From Candidatus Saccharimonadota bacterium (GTDB lineage: Bacteria; Patescibacteriota; Saccharimonadia; Saccharimonadales; Saccharimonadaceae): a stretch of DNA of 64,000 nt. The notes below the pieces were generated by a model. It worked only from the letters and a program-made list of their open reading frames with translations, had not been told where the DNA came from and ran no database searches. Both the position numbers and the translations under genes were made by a program. Positions 51,681 to 59,364 of this stretch are shown piece after piece. Location: the NCBI GenBank assembly GCA_030537075.1, contig JAUNOS010000002.1:105494-169493 (forward strand), in the 5' to 3' direction. Position 1 is the first letter of the stretch, and the number at the start of each line of letters is the position of its first letter.

Positions 51681-51709
51681 ATTGTACCAAGCCAGTATTT
51701 TTATGTCAA
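51681..51709 (-). promoter_or_regulatory. Strong promoter of the LysM/CHAP transcript
   Basis: Perfect TTGACA (51704-51709), 17 bases, TACAAT (51681-51686) with TGG before it, on the minus strand. The region from the start near 51673 to the LysM/CHAP coding frame is a >100-base leader. Confidence 0.85.
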
Positions 51710-51743
51710 TGCTTATACGCAGCCCACCCCTGTAGGTAACCGT

Positions 51744-53051
51744 CTAAATTATCTTGCATAATACCTGGCAGTGCTGCCGAATGTTTGCCTGGTGCTCTTC
51801 GTCAGTCCGCGCAAAGTAGATCAGCCCATCATCGCCCGCCAAGAAGAAGAGGTGATCTGTGTCGGTTGGCATCGCAACTGCCTTGAGGGCAAGCTCACCA
51901 GGCGCAGCGATAGGCGTTGGAGTCAGACCAGCATGCTTACGCGTATTGTACGGCGAATCAATTTCTACCAGCGTCTTTGTGTCATTTTTCGGAATTTCAA
52001 TTCCCTTATGATCAGCTGCGTATACCGCCGTGATATCTGAGCCGAGCTGCATATTCGTTGCGTGACGCTTCAAGAACACCTGAGCAATACCGCGCTGATA
52101 CTGGTAGCAGCGCTCTTTGCGCTCTGGGGTCGGCTTATCCTCGCATGTTAATTCCCGCTCGACGATAGATGCCAGGATGATACCCTGATACAGAGTCAAG
52201 CCCCGCTGCTTAAACTTCTCCTCTAGGCCATGGCGCTGCACTACTTGATACATGTGTGCGAACACTGTCTCCAGCACTTCTTTGGCGCTGGCATCAGCCG
52301 CCACGTGATAGGTCTCGCCAAAGATATACCCCTCGAGCGAGGCATCAGCCGGCTTGCCAGCAAAAAGCGGGCTTTCGTACGTCGCCTGAAACGCCTCATC
52401 GATATCTTTATCGCTATAGCCCGCCTGCTTTAGAACATAGCGGGCGCTTGACTTGTCAATGTTATCCTTGGAGCGAGACGCTTTGTGACGAGAAGGCTCC
52501 AGAGTGCCACCAGGGTAAAAAGTGATGGTCTTGAAGTCACGACAGCCAGCCGTCATTTTATCAAGCATCTCAGCCATCGTCTGCGATGGTGCGAGTCGAC
52601 AGCTCCCTGCCTGCAGCTTATTCTTGCCGTGCAGGCGCACATAGATCTGGAAGGCGAGGTCGCTGCGGATGAGCTTGGCGTCCTTGAGCTTCCTGGCGAT
52701 GGTCGCCACCGAGTCTCCATCAGTGATAACGAACGACTGCTTTTTGGTATCATCTGAAACTGGACGTAACTGCCCCTGGTACCACCAGAAAGCACCGACC
52801 GCCACACCGATGATCAACGACATCAGCGCTAGTAATACCCATGGCCATTTTTTTCTGCGGCGCACTGGCGGTAGTGATACGGTCTCCATAGGCTGCTCCA
52901 CCGGAGACTGCGCGGCTGGCGCTACTGGCGCCGATAAGGGCTGCTCACGAGGCGCTGGTGTCGGCTGCGCCGGTCGAGATTGCTGCGTTGGCTGCTGCCC
53001 TGCCATATGTGGCGCCGGTCGCGCGGTGCGTGGTCGTCGAAATCCATCCAT
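51744..53051 (-). CDS. mltG: Endolytic transglycosylase MltG
   Basis: 435 residues: Pro/Gln-rich cytoplasmic head (~65), one membrane helix (WVLLALMSLIIGVAVGAFWWY), a LysM-like subdomain (FVITDGDSVATIARKLKDAKLIRSDLAFQIYVRL) and the YceG/MltG domain with LEGYIFGETYHV and IILASIVERE, containing the catalytic Glu. It cuts nascent peptidoglycan strands. GGAGGGA precedes the ATG, which overlaps the ruvX stop. Confidence 0.95.
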   Translation of the reverse strand: MDGFRRPRTARPAPHMAGQQPTQQSRPAQPTPAPREQPLSAPVAPAAQSPVEQPMETVSLPPVRRRKKWPWVLLALMSLIIGVAVGAFWWYQGQLRPVSDDTKKQSFVITDGDSVATIARKLKDAKLIRSDLAFQIYVRLHGKNKLQAGSCRLAPSQTMAEMLDKMTAGCRDFKTITFYPGGTLEPSRHKASRSKDNIDKSSARYVLKQAGYSDKDIDEAFQATYESPLFAGKPADASLEGYIFGETYHVAADASAKEVLETVFAHMYQVVQRHGLEEKFKQRGLTLYQGIILASIVERELTCEDKPTPERKERCYQYQRGIAQVFLKRHATNMQLGSDITAVYAADHKGIEIPKNDTKTLVEIDSPYNTRKHAGLTPTPIAAPGELALKAVAMPTDTDHLFFLAGDDGLIYFARTDEEHQANIRQHCQVLCKII

Positions 53052-53452
53052 TATCGTCCCTCCAAATAATCTTGCAAAATAATACTCGCCGCCTCAGCAT
53101 CGATCTCGCCCTTATCCTTCACCTGGCTGCCGAGGCGCTGCTCCGCCTGAACGCTGGTGAGTGATTCATCTTGATACACGACGTCGGTATCAAGGTCGAG
53201 CTGGCTCATGCGCTGCACGAACTGAACAACATACTCTGTTTGACGAGTTGGCTCACCTGACTGGTTGCGCGGGTAGCCCACCACGACGGTCGATATGTCG
53301 TGCCGCAGCATGATTTCCGCTAGCTCCTTCATCACCGCCTCTCCTTGCTCAATCCAGCCAAACGGCACAGCGATACGCACCTGTGAGTCCGCCATGGCGA
53401 GACCGATGCGCTTTTCGCCAACATCCAGGGCAAGGTAATTCTTAGCGCTCAT
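53051..53452 (-). CDS. ruvX: Holliday-junction resolvase-like RuvX/YqgF
   Basis: About 133 residues from the ATG at 53452. RNase H fold: YLALDVGEKRIGLAMAD, VVVGYPRNQSGEPTRQT, VVYQDESLTSVQAEQRL, DAEAASIILQDYLE. Essential in many bacteria, acting in pre-16S rRNA 5' processing or recombination. The listed frame runs back to 53545, but that part lies inside the upstream gene. It overlaps that gene by 11 bases. Confidence 0.94.
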   Translation of the reverse strand: MSAKNYLALDVGEKRIGLAMADSQVRIAVPFGWIEQGEAVMKELAEIMLRHDISTVVVGYPRNQSGEPTRQTEYVVQFVQRMSQLDLDTDVVYQDESLTSVQAEQRLGSQVKDKGEIDAEAASIILQDYLEGR

Positions 53453-55040
53453 GCAGCTTGAATTCAACACTGATGCGTGTCGCGTCATTTGGTATTGTCC
53501 GCACCCAAAACGGCCAGAATTGTACATCGACATTATCGACACCATTGATGGCCTCTAGTTGTGACTGTACATCACCGAATGTCTTGCCCTGCACCTGCTC
53601 CTTCACTTTCGCCTCATCAATCGATGGTCCGACCGTCGCATTCGCTGTGATGCGAACCGTCGCCGTACCGTCGCCAGTCATCACGAACTGAGTAAATTTC
53701 ACATCGTCGGTGCCGTCTTTGTAAATCTTCTGCGACTGCTTGCCCTCCAACTGCTTCTCCACCGCATCCTTAATGAAGGCGCTCAGGTCGGTCTTATCGA
53801 CAGCCAAAGCTGACGCCGTCACCGTTGTTTTTAGAACAACATTTCCTGATGCCTCAGTATCCACAGCGACACTTGGCGCTGGGGCGGAGCGATCTTCTTT
53901 ATAGCTCTCCTTGATGAAAACCGCTGAGCTACCAAACGACTGCGCGAGCTTATCCTGCAGAGCGTCATCTTTTTTGCCATTCAACTGCTCCGTCGCCTTC
54001 TTGAGGTCATTAGCCGAGACAACGGTCACCTCACGACTTGAGCCACCAGAGGTTGCACCGACCAATGAACCACTGACATTTGCCGGTAACCCAGAGACAC
54101 TGCCCGTTTCACCATTGTACTCAGCGCCAATATCGCTTGCCGTCACCGAGACAACCGCACCAGTGTTATTCGTCCGGCTAAAGGTGACTGCACTATCGGT
54201 CGTAAAGGCGATGCCTGAACTAGTCCGGACTGTGGTGCCAGCCGGAACCGTCTTATCAAGGAGCTGAATTGAATCAGTTGCAAGCCGCAGTCTCCCTTTC
54301 GCCCGCTCACCAACCTTCTTTTTACCCGTCGCCGCAAACTCTACGGACAGCTCAGCTTTCTGCTCTTGGCGCAGGGTCTTCACGATACTAGTTTTCGGAT
54401 CAGTTGCAGCATTCTGCTTCAAGGTTGCCTGCTTGTCCACCGTTTCCGTGGTCGTTTTCGCCGCGATAACGACAGTGGCCCGTGGCGCAAACCAAATGGC
54501 CCACACCAAAAAACCGATGAGCAGCAACGCTCCAGCGCCTATGAATACAAACTTCTTGCGAAACACATTAAAGTTCGGCACCTTCGGCGCGTTCTTTTTG
54601 TCGGCCAGGCTGGCCTTCTTCGACTTCGGCGGCTCATTAGCCTTATCTTCTGCCACGACCGCATCCACAGCGGCATTTTCGGCCTTCTCTTTCTCGTGCA
54701 TGGCGATGGGTAGTTCCCGGCCGTCAATAACATCGCTTTCATCGTCAATCTTCAGCGCTGGAATATCCGCGATCTCCGGCTTACTCTGCAGCGTCTTTGC
54801 GACAGGGATCTTTGCCGAAGCAGCGAGACCGGCCAAGATCTGGTCACTTGTAATAAGCACAATACGCTTTCCGGCCTGCTCCGCGGTCCGCGCCAAGAGG
54901 CGCATACTCACCGCACTCTGCAGCACACCAACTCGCTTTGGCGGCACCAACGCGATAATGCGCTCACTCGATGCCTTCACCTTACCAACTATCGCGGTGA
55001 TATCATCTTCTACATCAATATATAGTACGTCTTTGTTCAT
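53442..55040 (-). CDS. Membrane protein with cytoplasmic Rossmann-like and external baseplate-J-like domains
   Basis: 532 residues. N-terminal ~100 residues are alpha/beta (VLYIDVEDDITAIVGKVKAS ... RIVLITSDQILAGLA), then an Ala/Lys/Glu-rich stretch, one membrane helix (~167-189) and a large outer region whose middle part (VPAGTTVRTSSGIAFTTDSAVTF ... VSVTASDIGAEYNGETGSVSGLPANVSG) resembles baseplate J/gp47 proteins. Placed directly after the PilM-like gene (stop and start adjoin), so it may replace PilN/PilO as a membrane link of a pilus machine. That role is inference. Confidence 0.82.
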   Translation of the reverse strand: MNKDVLYIDVEDDITAIVGKVKASSERIIALVPPKRVGVLQSAVSMRLLARTAEQAGKRIVLITSDQILAGLAASAKIPVAKTLQSKPEIADIPALKIDDESDVIDGRELPIAMHEKEKAENAAVDAVVAEDKANEPPKSKKASLADKKNAPKVPNFNVFRKKFVFIGAGALLLIGFLVWAIWFAPRATVVIAAKTTTETVDKQATLKQNAATDPKTSIVKTLRQEQKAELSVEFAATGKKKVGERAKGRLRLATDSIQLLDKTVPAGTTVRTSSGIAFTTDSAVTFSRTNNTGAVVSVTASDIGAEYNGETGSVSGLPANVSGSLVGATSGGSSREVTVVSANDLKKATEQLNGKKDDALQDKLAQSFGSSAVFIKESYKEDRSAPAPSVAVDTEASGNVVLKTTVTASALAVDKTDLSAFIKDAVEKQLEGKQSQKIYKDGTDDVKFTQFVMTGDGTATVRITANATVGPSIDEAKVKEQVQGKTFGDVQSQLEAINGVDNVDVQFWPFWVRTIPNDATRISVEFKLHER

Positions 55041-56303
55041 TTATATCTTTAATAATCGATTAACTTTATCCATCAAGCCATGAGCGTCTTGATTACTTAT
55101 CATTGTATCATATCCGACCCTGAGCAGCCCCATCGCCGTGATAAAGGTATGGTCAACCACATCACCCGTTGTGTCAGTGATACCGATAACATCAGTTGGT
55201 TTAATGTGCTGAACGACCGGCTTCTTCGTAAAGGGCAGCTCCTTGTGCCATGGCTCCTCAGCCAGGGCATCCACCAGGCGCTGCAGACTAGCACCGCCGC
55301 CACACAGTAGAATACGATGCGGCAAATGGTCAACACTATCAAACTCGCTCAGCGCCAGCTCGACACCTGCTAGCCACACCTCGAGCGTCTTGTCGATAGC
55401 CTCGTCAAGCTTTTTCTTGACTGTCGGCTTTAGATGTTCGTGCTCAATATTTAACTTTAGTTTCTCCGCCTCCTTATAGCCAAGATCCAGATCACTCGCG
55501 ATCATCCGCGTAAAGCTCCGACCACCGATGCCAAACATCTTCGTTCCCTCGACGCCACCATCATTCACCACCGCGATATCTGTCGTGCCGCCACCGACAT
55601 CGGCGAGGATCGCGGTAAAATTAGAATTAGAATCCGTCCCCAGAACGCTCCGGCTCACTGCGAATGGCTCGGCTGCCACCGCGATCAGTTCCAGCGCCAG
55701 CTCGTCAGCCACCTTCTCTAACGCCCCGATATGCACCATAGGAGCAAAGGCAGTGTAAATCTGCACCGCCACGTCTTTCCCTTGGAAGCCGATGGGGTTT
55801 GACACCTTGTAGCCATCGATGTGGATACTGACCAAGGCCGAGTTTACCAACTTCACCTCGACATCATCGTTACCTGTCTCCAGGCCGATTTGCGCCTGTG
55901 CCCGTCCCTGGGCCCGCTCCTGTACTTTCTCGATGATAAATTCTACCTCAGCGACGTCCAGTGGCTTGTCTGGCTGTGGACGACGATAGCGGATGGTGTT
56001 CGTTACACCCTTCACCAGCTCACCAGCGATACCGATAACGACACGCTTAGCCTGCACGCCAGATTTGTCCTCCGCCTCGGTCAGCGCCTTTTCACAATTC
56101 GCCACCACTGCGGCAATATCGGCGATAGCCCCTTGGTGCATATCGCCCAAGCTTTGCTGCGCCCGTCCTACACCAATGATCTCGATATCATCACCTTTCA
56201 CTTCAGCGATGAGCGCCTTTATATATTCCGTACCGATATCTAGCCCGACGAGATATTCACCCTCGCTGGCATCAGTTTTCTTAAACAAGTTATGAAAAGC
56301 CAT
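55041..56303 (-). CDS. PilM/FtsA-like actin-fold ATPase
   Basis: 420 residues. Actin-fold motifs: YLVGLDIGTEYIKALIAEV, an SHS2-like insertion, ILADVGGGTTDIAVV (phosphate 2) and ILLCGGGASLQRL (adenosine). FtsA and PilM share this fold. The neighbouring membrane protein favours a pilus-type role, but a cell-division role cannot be excluded. FtsZ is not seen here. TATACT ends six bases before the ATG. Confidence 0.9.
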   Translation of the reverse strand: MAFHNLFKKTDASEGEYLVGLDIGTEYIKALIAEVKGDDIEIIGVGRAQQSLGDMHQGAIADIAAVVANCEKALTEAEDKSGVQAKRVVIGIAGELVKGVTNTIRYRRPQPDKPLDVAEVEFIIEKVQERAQGRAQAQIGLETGNDDVEVKLVNSALVSIHIDGYKVSNPIGFQGKDVAVQIYTAFAPMVHIGALEKVADELALELIAVAAEPFAVSRSVLGTDSNSNFTAILADVGGGTTDIAVVNDGGVEGTKMFGIGGRSFTRMIASDLDLGYKEAEKLKLNIEHEHLKPTVKKKLDEAIDKTLEVWLAGVELALSEFDSVDHLPHRILLCGGGASLQRLVDALAEEPWHKELPFTKKPVVQHIKPTDVIGITDTTGDVVDHTFITAMGLLRVGYDTMISNQDAHGLMDKVNRLLKI

Positions 56304-56309
56304 AGTAAT

Positions 56310-56315
56310 AGTATA
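56310..56315 (-). promoter_or_regulatory. -10 box for the leaderless PilM-like gene
   Basis: TATACT on the minus strand, six bases before the ATG at 56303. Confidence 0.58.
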
Positions 56316-56342
56316 TAGCTCTTATGGCTTTTGGGCAAATAT

Positions 56343-56371
56343 TTGACTAATTTGATAATGTATGGTATAAT
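56343..56371 (+). promoter_or_regulatory. Promoter of the 56381 gene
   Basis: TTGACT (56343-56348), 17 bases, extended TGGTATAAT (hexamer 56366-56371). The ATG follows nine bases later. Confidence 0.8.
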
Positions 56372-56380
56372 GGAAATACT

Positions 56381-57394
56381 ATGTCAGAGCACACCACACC
56401 CCCGCCAGACTCATGGTATGAACGTGCTGACGCGATGAACACCGTCGCAGACCTTGCACTGGACGATACCTTTCGAGACTTCTTTGAGACCCACCGCGTA
56501 CGGCAGGTAACGGTATGGCACCAAGACCCCAACTATCCGATTGCCTGTGAGGTGGCAGACTTTATGCCGTGCTTTGATGGCAACCCTGACCGAGTTATGG
56601 CATTTCGTGACGTGGTCGGTAGTCACGTCGTCACTGTCAGTGACTGTGATTTGAGCGTTGCCTGTCTTCCTATTGTCACCGATAATCAAACCACCAAGCA
56701 ACGCCTCTTCTCTGGGTCCCTCATCCTTAACGGCCAACGCTTTACTGCAGAGCACGAAGCCAACCATGTACAGCTACGCGGTGATGCACCCGCTCGACAT
56801 TCTCTGGCGTTCACCCCCTCTGAATTCACTTATTTCCTGACAACGCTCGCGCTTCACGATGATTCACGACGAGGCCAGCTTGATGATACGATTATGCAAA
56901 CCATGATGTCCACCATGAGCGCGACTAATAATGACTGGGATAAGGTGGGCTGTGCGCTACAGGGACTGGGTAATATCAATGGCGCTGCGCAGGATATTCA
57001 AGCCGCCGTCTTTCATGACGAACAGGAAGCGTTTGTCTCGTACATCAAACACCACGAGACGCCATACCAGTCGAGCATCGAGCACTTTATCCAGGCACAC
57101 GAAACGACACCGTTATTTGTCGAACAATTCGGAATTGATACGGTACAATTTGCCATTCCAAGCCCGGATGAAACTAACCGTGAAACAGCATTCACTCGCG
57201 CGGCACCAACTTGCAGTACCCTCACTTTCGCCCAAAACGCCCTGCGCCATCAATGTATAAGTGAGCTGTCAGACAGCAGCATTTCGTACTATCCATCTAG
57301 CGGCGATATTAGGTCTGCACGAGATTACGCAACGATTTGCATCGCCTTCCTGAATCTTCTAAATCGAGCCTACGCTACTGCAACACAGCCTTGA
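56381..57394 (+). CDS. Soluble protein of unknown function
   Basis: 337 residues, acidic, no signal peptide or membrane helix. Rich in Thr, His, Asp and Asn. No domain recognised. The promoter is consensus-like and the gene is leaderless or nearly so. Its 3' end overlaps the convergent alaS by 20 bases. Codon use looks like its neighbours, so recent transfer is not indicated. Confidence 0.75.
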   Translation: MSEHTTPPPDSWYERADAMNTVADLALDDTFRDFFETHRVRQVTVWHQDPNYPIACEVADFMPCFDGNPDRVMAFRDVVGSHVVTVSDCDLSVACLPIVTDNQTTKQRLFSGSLILNGQRFTAEHEANHVQLRGDAPARHSLAFTPSEFTYFLTTLALHDDSRRGQLDDTIMQTMMSTMSATNNDWDKVGCALQGLGNINGAAQDIQAAVFHDEQEAFVSYIKHHETPYQSSIEHFIQAHETTPLFVEQFGIDTVQFAIPSPDETNRETAFTRAAPTCSTLTFAQNALRHQCISELSDSSISYYPSSGDIRSARDYATICIAFLNLLNRAYATATQP

Positions 57395-59276
57395 CTCGTC
57401 GGACCCCAGCTGATGACGCCTCTTCTTTGGTGATCTTGAAGCGCTTGCCGTTCGGCGTGCCATCGTCGTCCTGCGCGAGCTGCCCCGTGTGATCAACATG
57501 CGGACCGCCACAGATTTCGAAGCTAGCGCGCTGGTCGCCTTCGCCCATCTGGTAGACTTTGACGGTATCGCCGTAGCGGTCACCAAAGGCGCCGACCGCG
57601 CCCATTTTGAAGGCTTCATCGGTTGGATATTCAGTGTAGCTCACTGGCAAATCCGCCTCAATCCAGTCGTTCACGAGGCGCTCCACTTCATCCAATTGCT
57701 CGCGCGTCACCTTACTGTCGTGATTAAAATCAAAGCGCAGGCGCTCCGCCGTGATGTTACTGCCGCGCTGCATAACGTGCTCGCCCAGGACCCGGCGCAG
57801 CGCCGCGTACATCAGGTGATTCGCCGTGTGGAGGCGACGGTGTGCCATGGTCTGGCCTTCCAGCCCGCCTTTGAAGGTGCCTTTGGCGGCGGTTTGTGAG
57901 CGTTTTCGCTGCTCCTCCATCAAGCGATCAAACTCGTCCTTCCAGTCACGAGCAATTTGAATATGATGGCGCCTCGCAATTTCCACGCTCAGCTCATACG
58001 GAAACCCGTAGGTGTCATGCATGGTGAAAATTTCCCGCCCCGTTAGTCCATCAGCTACAAAACTCATCAAATGCTTGGTGCCCTTGAGGAGTGTACGGGC
58101 AAAGGCTTTTTCCTCCTTCATCAGCGTAATAATAATCGCGTCGCGCTGCTCGGCCACCTCTGGGAAATCCGCCGCGTACAGGTCGGCGATCACCGGCACG
58201 ACAGCCTCAAAAAATTCTTCCTTAATACCCAACTCATGCGCGAAGCGAATCGCTCGCCTGAGGAGTCGGCGCATCACATAGCCCTGCTCCTTGTTGCTTG
58301 GCGTACAGCCGTCCACCGCCAGGAAAGTCGCCGCGCGCAAATGGTCGGCGATGACACGCATACTCTCTCGATTGTCCTCATACTTTTTGCCGCTCAGTTC
58401 CTGTAGCTTCTCAATGATCGGCCACATTAGGCTAATTTTAAAGACATCAGGGTCACCCAGCTTGGCCGCCGCGATGCGCTCCAGGCCTGAACCGTGGTCG
58501 ATGTTTGGCTTCTCCAGCGGCTCAAACACACCGTCAGCCACTTTTTTATAGGCCATAAAGACGTTATTGCCAATTTCCATAAAGCGACCGCAGTCACAGT
58601 TCGGATGACAATGCTCGCCATACGCAGGGTCGTGTGGCGTACCAAAATCATAGAACATTTCGCTGTCCGGCCCACACGGATCGCCGATCGGCGTGGTTTC
58701 TGGCCCGCCATTGCGGCTCCACCAGTTTTTGCTGCCATCGTAGTAGAAAATCCGCTCTCCGTCATGAATACCGCGGGCGTAGCCATTTTCTTCCGAGCCG
58801 ATATCCGCCTGCCCGTGGCTCAAGCCCGCCTTTTCGTACAGCTCCGCCCAGACCGCCGCCGCTTCGGTGTCTTTCGGGATGTTATAGCGCTCATCACCGA
58901 TATAGCAGGTGACATACACCCGGCTCATATCCAGCTCGACGACCTCTGAGAGAAACTCCCACATCCAGCGGATTTGCTGCTCTTTGAAATAATCGCCCAT
59001 ACTCCAGTTACCCAGCATTTCAAAAAAGGTAGTGTGGCGATTGTCACCAATGTCGTCAATGTCCTGCGCCCTGAGGCACGTCTGGCTGTCAGCGATGCGA
59101 TTACCTTCAGGGTGGGTCGCTTCACCCAAAAGATAAGAGATCATCGGCTGCATCCCTGAGCCGGTGAACAGCGTGGTCGGGTCGCCCGTCAGCACCAGCG
59201 GCGCGCGCCGCACTACGGCGTGACCGCGTTCCTTATAAAATTGCAAATAGGCGTTACGGATATCTTGAGCATTCAT
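57375..59276 (-). CDS. alaS: Alanine--tRNA ligase lacking the C-Ala domain
   Basis: About 633 residues against ~870 for the standard enzyme. Present: class II catalytic core (FYKERGHAVVRRAPLVLTGDPTTLFTGSGMQPM, RHTTFFEMLGNWSMGDYFK), tRNA-recognition part (VMRRLLRRAIRFA) and editing domain with HTANHLMYAAL (HxxxH) and CGGPHVDHTG. Missing: the C-terminal coiled coil and C-Ala domain. The ATG at 59276 (MNAQDIRNAYLQFY) is seven bases after TATAAT; the frame extends to 59348. Confidence 0.97.
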   Translation of the reverse strand: MNAQDIRNAYLQFYKERGHAVVRRAPLVLTGDPTTLFTGSGMQPMISYLLGEATHPEGNRIADSQTCLRAQDIDDIGDNRHTTFFEMLGNWSMGDYFKEQQIRWMWEFLSEVVELDMSRVYVTCYIGDERYNIPKDTEAAAVWAELYEKAGLSHGQADIGSEENGYARGIHDGERIFYYDGSKNWWSRNGGPETTPIGDPCGPDSEMFYDFGTPHDPAYGEHCHPNCDCGRFMEIGNNVFMAYKKVADGVFEPLEKPNIDHGSGLERIAAAKLGDPDVFKISLMWPIIEKLQELSGKKYEDNRESMRVIADHLRAATFLAVDGCTPSNKEQGYVMRRLLRRAIRFAHELGIKEEFFEAVVPVIADLYAADFPEVAEQRDAIIITLMKEEKAFARTLLKGTKHLMSFVADGLTGREIFTMHDTYGFPYELSVEIARRHHIQIARDWKDEFDRLMEEQRKRSQTAAKGTFKGGLEGQTMAHRRLHTANHLMYAALRRVLGEHVMQRGSNITAERLRFDFNHDSKVTREQLDEVERLVNDWIEADLPVSYTEYPTDEAFKMGAVGAFGDRYGDTVKVYQMGEGDQRASFEICGGPHVDHTGQLAQDDDGTPNGKRFKITKEEASSAGVRRVKAVLQ

Positions 59277-59283
59277 ATGGGCA

Positions 59284-59289
59284 ATTATA
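59284..59289 (-). promoter_or_regulatory. Extended -10 box for leaderless alaS
   Basis: TGGTATAAT on the minus strand, with the hexamer ending seven bases before the ATG at 59276. Confidence 0.66.
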
Positions 59290-59312
59290 CCACACCACCC
59301 CTGGTAGCGACA

Positions 59313-59340
59313 GTCCGCCCGAGGACTGCCCCGGGCGGAC
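59313..59340 (-). terminator. Strong hairpin after the 59365 surface-protein gene
   Basis: GTCCGCCCG (59313-59321) pairs perfectly with CGGGCGGAC (59332-59340). It is placed as the terminator of the surface protein gene, though the T tract is missing on that strand. Confidence 0.6.
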
Positions 59341-59364
59341 TTGTTCATGGCGGTAACGAAAGGA

